DNA from: Chromatiaceae bacterium
Lineage (GTDB): Bacteria; Pseudomonadota; Gammaproteobacteria; Chromatiales; Chromatiaceae
Length of the DNA stretch: 64,000 nt
Assembly (NCBI GenBank): GCA_024235415.1
Contig: JACKML010000001.1
Location: 310,001 to 374,000 of the forward strand
Direction: 5' to 3'
Shown here: positions 61,820-64,000 of the stretch, piece after piece
How positions within the stretch are numbered: the stretch's first letter is position 1
How the letters are laid out: each line of letters starts with the position of its first letter
The notes under the pieces: generated by a model
Told to the model about the DNA's origin: nothing
What the model saw: only the letters and a program-made list of their open reading frames with translations
Database searches by the model: none
Translations under genes and position numbers: made by a program

Positions 61820-64000
61820 CTAGCGGGCGGCTGCACGAATGCCCTCGGGCACTGTGGTCGACGGTGCGACCGGATCCGCTGCCGACCCGAACTCCGGCAG
61901 TCGCTTGCTGGAGATCTCGACATAGGCTCGATAGCGCTCACGGATGTCGCGCACATAGGCCACCGGCTCGGTTCCACGCACATAACCATGGCGTGCCTTG
62001 CCAGCATATTGCTTCTTCGACAGCAGCAGCATCGCCTTTTCCGAGTTGTCGAACCAGCGATCACCGTCCATGCCCTGCTGCCGCGCCAGACGCCGCGCAT
62101 CTTCCACATGGCCGTGCCCGGCGTTGTAGGCCGCAAGGGTGAACCACATCCGCTCATTGAACGGCAGTTCCGGATCGAATCGGTTGCGCACCCAATCCAG
62201 GTACTTGATCCCGGCATGAATACCGACTTCGGGTTCCTGTACCTTTGCGAAACCCATGAACTTGGCGGTACGTGGCATCACCTGCAGCAGCCCACTGGCT
62301 CCAGCGAACGACCTGGCCTGTGGATCGAAACGGCTTTCCTGGTACATCTGCGCGGTGATCAGTCGCCAGTCGAAGCCATACTGCTCCGCATATTTCCGCG
62401 TGATGTCGTCAAAAGGCGACAGCCCGTTGCTCGTGGCACCGCCGGGCCGACCGTCCGCGAGATCCCGGACATTGCTCGGGTTGCCGAAATACTTCTTGTA
62501 CAGGATGTTGTAGACGAGGCCTTTATACTCTTTCTTGATGAACCGATTGAGCGCTGCCAGCAGCTTGCCGTTCTGCTTTCTCACCGCCACCGCATGGGAA
62601 CGGTCGTCGCTGAGTTGCAGACCGGACCTGACTGGCAACCCGCGCGCCAGTTCGATATCCAGCAGATGGCCATCTGCCACCGTGGCATCAAGTTCGCCAC
62701 TTGCCACCTGCGCGATCAACTCTTCGGTCTCCATGACTTCGGGCGCCGCCTGCAACGTGAAACGGATGCCCCGTGCCTGCAACTCGACCAGATCTTTCCA
62801 GTAGGGACTGGAACGCCGCACGCTGACCGTGCGGCCTTCAAGGTCGCGGGCACAGGAGACCGAATCATCGCCCGCGTGCACTACAAGGTGACGCGGGGCG
62901 TGATGATAAGACTGTGAGAAAGCCAGACCGCGCTCCGCCGCTTCATCAGTCGGTTCGAGGAAACCGGCCGCCACGTCGGCGCGCCCTTCGACCAGCCAAT
63001 CCAGCAGCTGTTCGTGCGTATCCGGCACGATCACCTCGAGGCGTAACTTGTTGGCATCGGCGAAGGCCTTCGCCAACTCGTACTCAAAGCCGTGCAGTTC
63101 GCCTTTGTAGAGGAAATACGACGCCGCATTGTTGCGCAGCAGCACCCTGAGGACCTTGCGCTTCTTGATTCCCTCCCAGCCGTCCTTGTAACGCGCGCGT
63201 TCGTTTTCCGCGAGAAACTCCAGATGCAGGAATTTGTTCAACGCCGCGCGTAGTTTGTGTGCGTCTGGGCGTATCCCCCAGGCGATGTCGTGGGTGCCGG
63301 GCAGGTCGAAGGCGACCTGGATGTCATCGCGGTAGCTGAGATACATGCTCGCGACGTTGCTGTCACGCACGGTTGCGTCCACCTCTCCGCTGGCGACCAC
63401 ATCGAGTTCCTCTTCGTCCGACATCCCGTCCGGCCGTTCCACCAGCGTGATGCCGGGGAACTGCTTGCGCAACGACCCCAGGTGCTCCCAGAACGAAGAG
63501 CTGCGGTCGACCATGACGCGCTGCCCCGACAGGTCGGCGGTACCTTGCAGGTCTATGCGCGCCCTGGCGACCACCACCTGCTGCCGCACCGTGGTCAGCG
63601 GGACGGAGAATGCGATCTTCCTGCGCCGGCCCTCGGTGACGCCAAGATTCGCCGCGATCACGTCGCCACGACCCTCGAGCAGCGCCGGGATCATGTCCGC
63701 AAAGCGTTCCACCGGGACCAGCACGGGTTCCAGGCCCTGGCTGTGTGCAAAACTCTCCGCGGCCTCGTGCTGCGCCTCGACGGGCCAGCCTGCCCGCGGC
63801 AGGTAAAACGCACCACCGATGTTGGCGGGGATCAGGATTCGCAAGCGGCCACGCCGCTTGAGTTGCGCAAGATCGCCGACGAAGCGATCGGCCGACACTG
63901 CATCACCGGGGGCATCATCGCTGGCCGCCTGTGGCGCCGGCGCAACCGGCGGGTCCGATGACTCCGGGTCAACGGCGTCGACCGTCGATGCCGCGGCGGA
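61820..64000 (-). CDS. MltF-like lytic transglycosylase with two solute-binding domains (5' end beyond window)
   Basis: The frame is open through the window edge (727 codons seen), so the start and signal peptide are missing. From the N terminus: a Pro/Ala/Asp-rich linker (PPVAPAPQAASDDAPGDA), a first SBP_bac_3 domain (about 63850-63200), a second one (about 63160-62420; KKRKVLRVLLRNNAASYFLY; HGFEYELAKAFADANKLRLEV), and an SLT domain (about 62400-61990) with the catalytic glutamate in ITAQMYQESRFDPQARS and GASGLLQVMPRTAKFMG. Ordinary MltF has one sensor domain; here there are two. Cleaves peptidoglycan; the paired sensors suggest ligand control. ORF-like GTG at 63898 is not a true start. Confidence 0.88.
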   Translation of the reverse strand, partial: SAAASTVDAVDPESSDPPVAPAPQAASDDAPGDAVSADRFVGDLAQLKRRGRLRILIPANIGGAFYLPRAGWPVEAQHEAAESFAHSQGLEPVLVPVERFADMIPALLEGRGDVIAANLGVTEGRRRKIAFSVPLTTVRQQVVVARARIDLQGTADLSGQRVMVDRSSSFWEHLGSLRKQFPGITLVERPDGMSDEEELDVVASGEVDATVRDSNVASMYLSYRDDIQVAFDLPGTHDIAWGIRPDAHKLRAALNKFLHLEFLAENERARYKDGWEGIKKRKVLRVLLRNNAASYFLYKGELHGFEYELAKAFADANKLRLEVIVPDTHEQLLDWLVEGRADVAAGFLEPTDEAAERGLAFSQSYHHAPRHLVVHAGDDSVSCARDLEGRTVSVRRSSPYWKDLVELQARGIRFTLQAAPEVMETEELIAQVASGELDATVADGHLLDIELARGLPVRSGLQLSDDRSHAVAVRKQNGKLLAALNRFIKKEYKGLVYNILYKKYFGNPSNVRDLADGRPGGATSNGLSPFDDITRKYAEQYGFDWRLITAQMYQESRFDPQARSFAGASGLLQVMPRTAKFMGFAKVQEPEVGIHAGIKYLDWVRNRFDPELPFNERMWFTLAAYNAGHGHVEDARRLARQQGMDGDRWFDNSEKAMLLLSKKQYAGKARHGYVRGTEPVAYVRDIRERYRAYVEISSKRLPEFGSAADPVAPSTTVPEGIRAAAR

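Overview
The window is a GC-rich, densely packed chromosomal segment from a flagellated gammaproteobacterium. The smc-zipA-ligA block, the fliEFGHIJ genes downstream of an flrABC-type regulatory set, the rpsF-rpsR-DUF2232-rplI-dnaB-radA order and rlmB-rnr next to tRNA-Leu all point there. A PEP-CTERM regulatory module and a complete V/A-type ATPase operon favour an environmental lineage, perhaps Chromatiales-like or sulfur-oxidising; that placement is inference. I see no insertion sequence, prophage or CRISPR array.

Layout. (a) 1-1497: start of an L-amino-acid ABC transporter (aapJ, partial aapQ). (b) 1675-8114: ligA, zipA, smc. (c) 8309-10027: queF and an FGGY sugar kinase. (d) 10047-17901: prsT, prsR, prsK and a PEP-CTERM-type initiating sugar transferase, one minus-strand series, facing a divergent plus-strand pair (UDP-HexNAc dehydrogenase, UDP-uronate epimerase; 18102-20402). 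These make up the edge of an exopolysaccharide/exosortase locus whose exosortase lies elsewhere. (e) 20440-25514: amino-acid block alaC, hom, a phosphoglycerate-mutase-like protein of unknown role, thrC. (f) 25658-34691: an Mth938-domain protein, then a nine-gene V/A-type ATPase operon (G/H-C-I-K-F-E-A-B-D). (g) 34780-38253: a PAS-GGDEF-EAL protein.

(h) 38289-48145: flagellar genes on the minus strand, read as flrA, flrB-flrC, then fliE-F-G-H-I-J. Two good sigma-54 promoters are visible, upstream of flrB (46565-46581) and fliE (43936-43952). With three regulators of the FlrA/B/C type they show the Vibrio/Pseudomonas hierarchy: FlrA with sigma-54 turns on flrBC, and FlrC with sigma-54 turns on the basal-body operon. 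A GTCAAA/TTTGAC palindrome sits in front of flrA. (i) 48320-50077: CorC-type transporter and a PilZ protein. (j) 50083-58541: radA, dnaB, rplI, DUF2232 membrane protein, rpsR, rpsF, rlmB, rnr. (k) 58651-58775: tRNA-Leu(CAG) with promoter and terminator. (l) 59085-61772: small accessory genes (macrodomain hydrolase, EncFtn-type ferritin without an adjacent encapsulin, gamma-glutamylcyclotransferase, DUF3465, DsbA-like). (m) 61820-64000: a lytic transglycosylase with two solute-binding domains, cut by the window edge.

The points most worth following are the orphan EncFtn without a visible cargo peptide, the unknown phosphatase-superfamily-like gene between hom and thrC, the atypical four-helix K subunit of the V/A-ATPase, and the readable regulatory sites (two sigma-54 promoters, the flrA palindrome, and a perfect 16-bp palindrome in the promoter of the polysaccharide pair).
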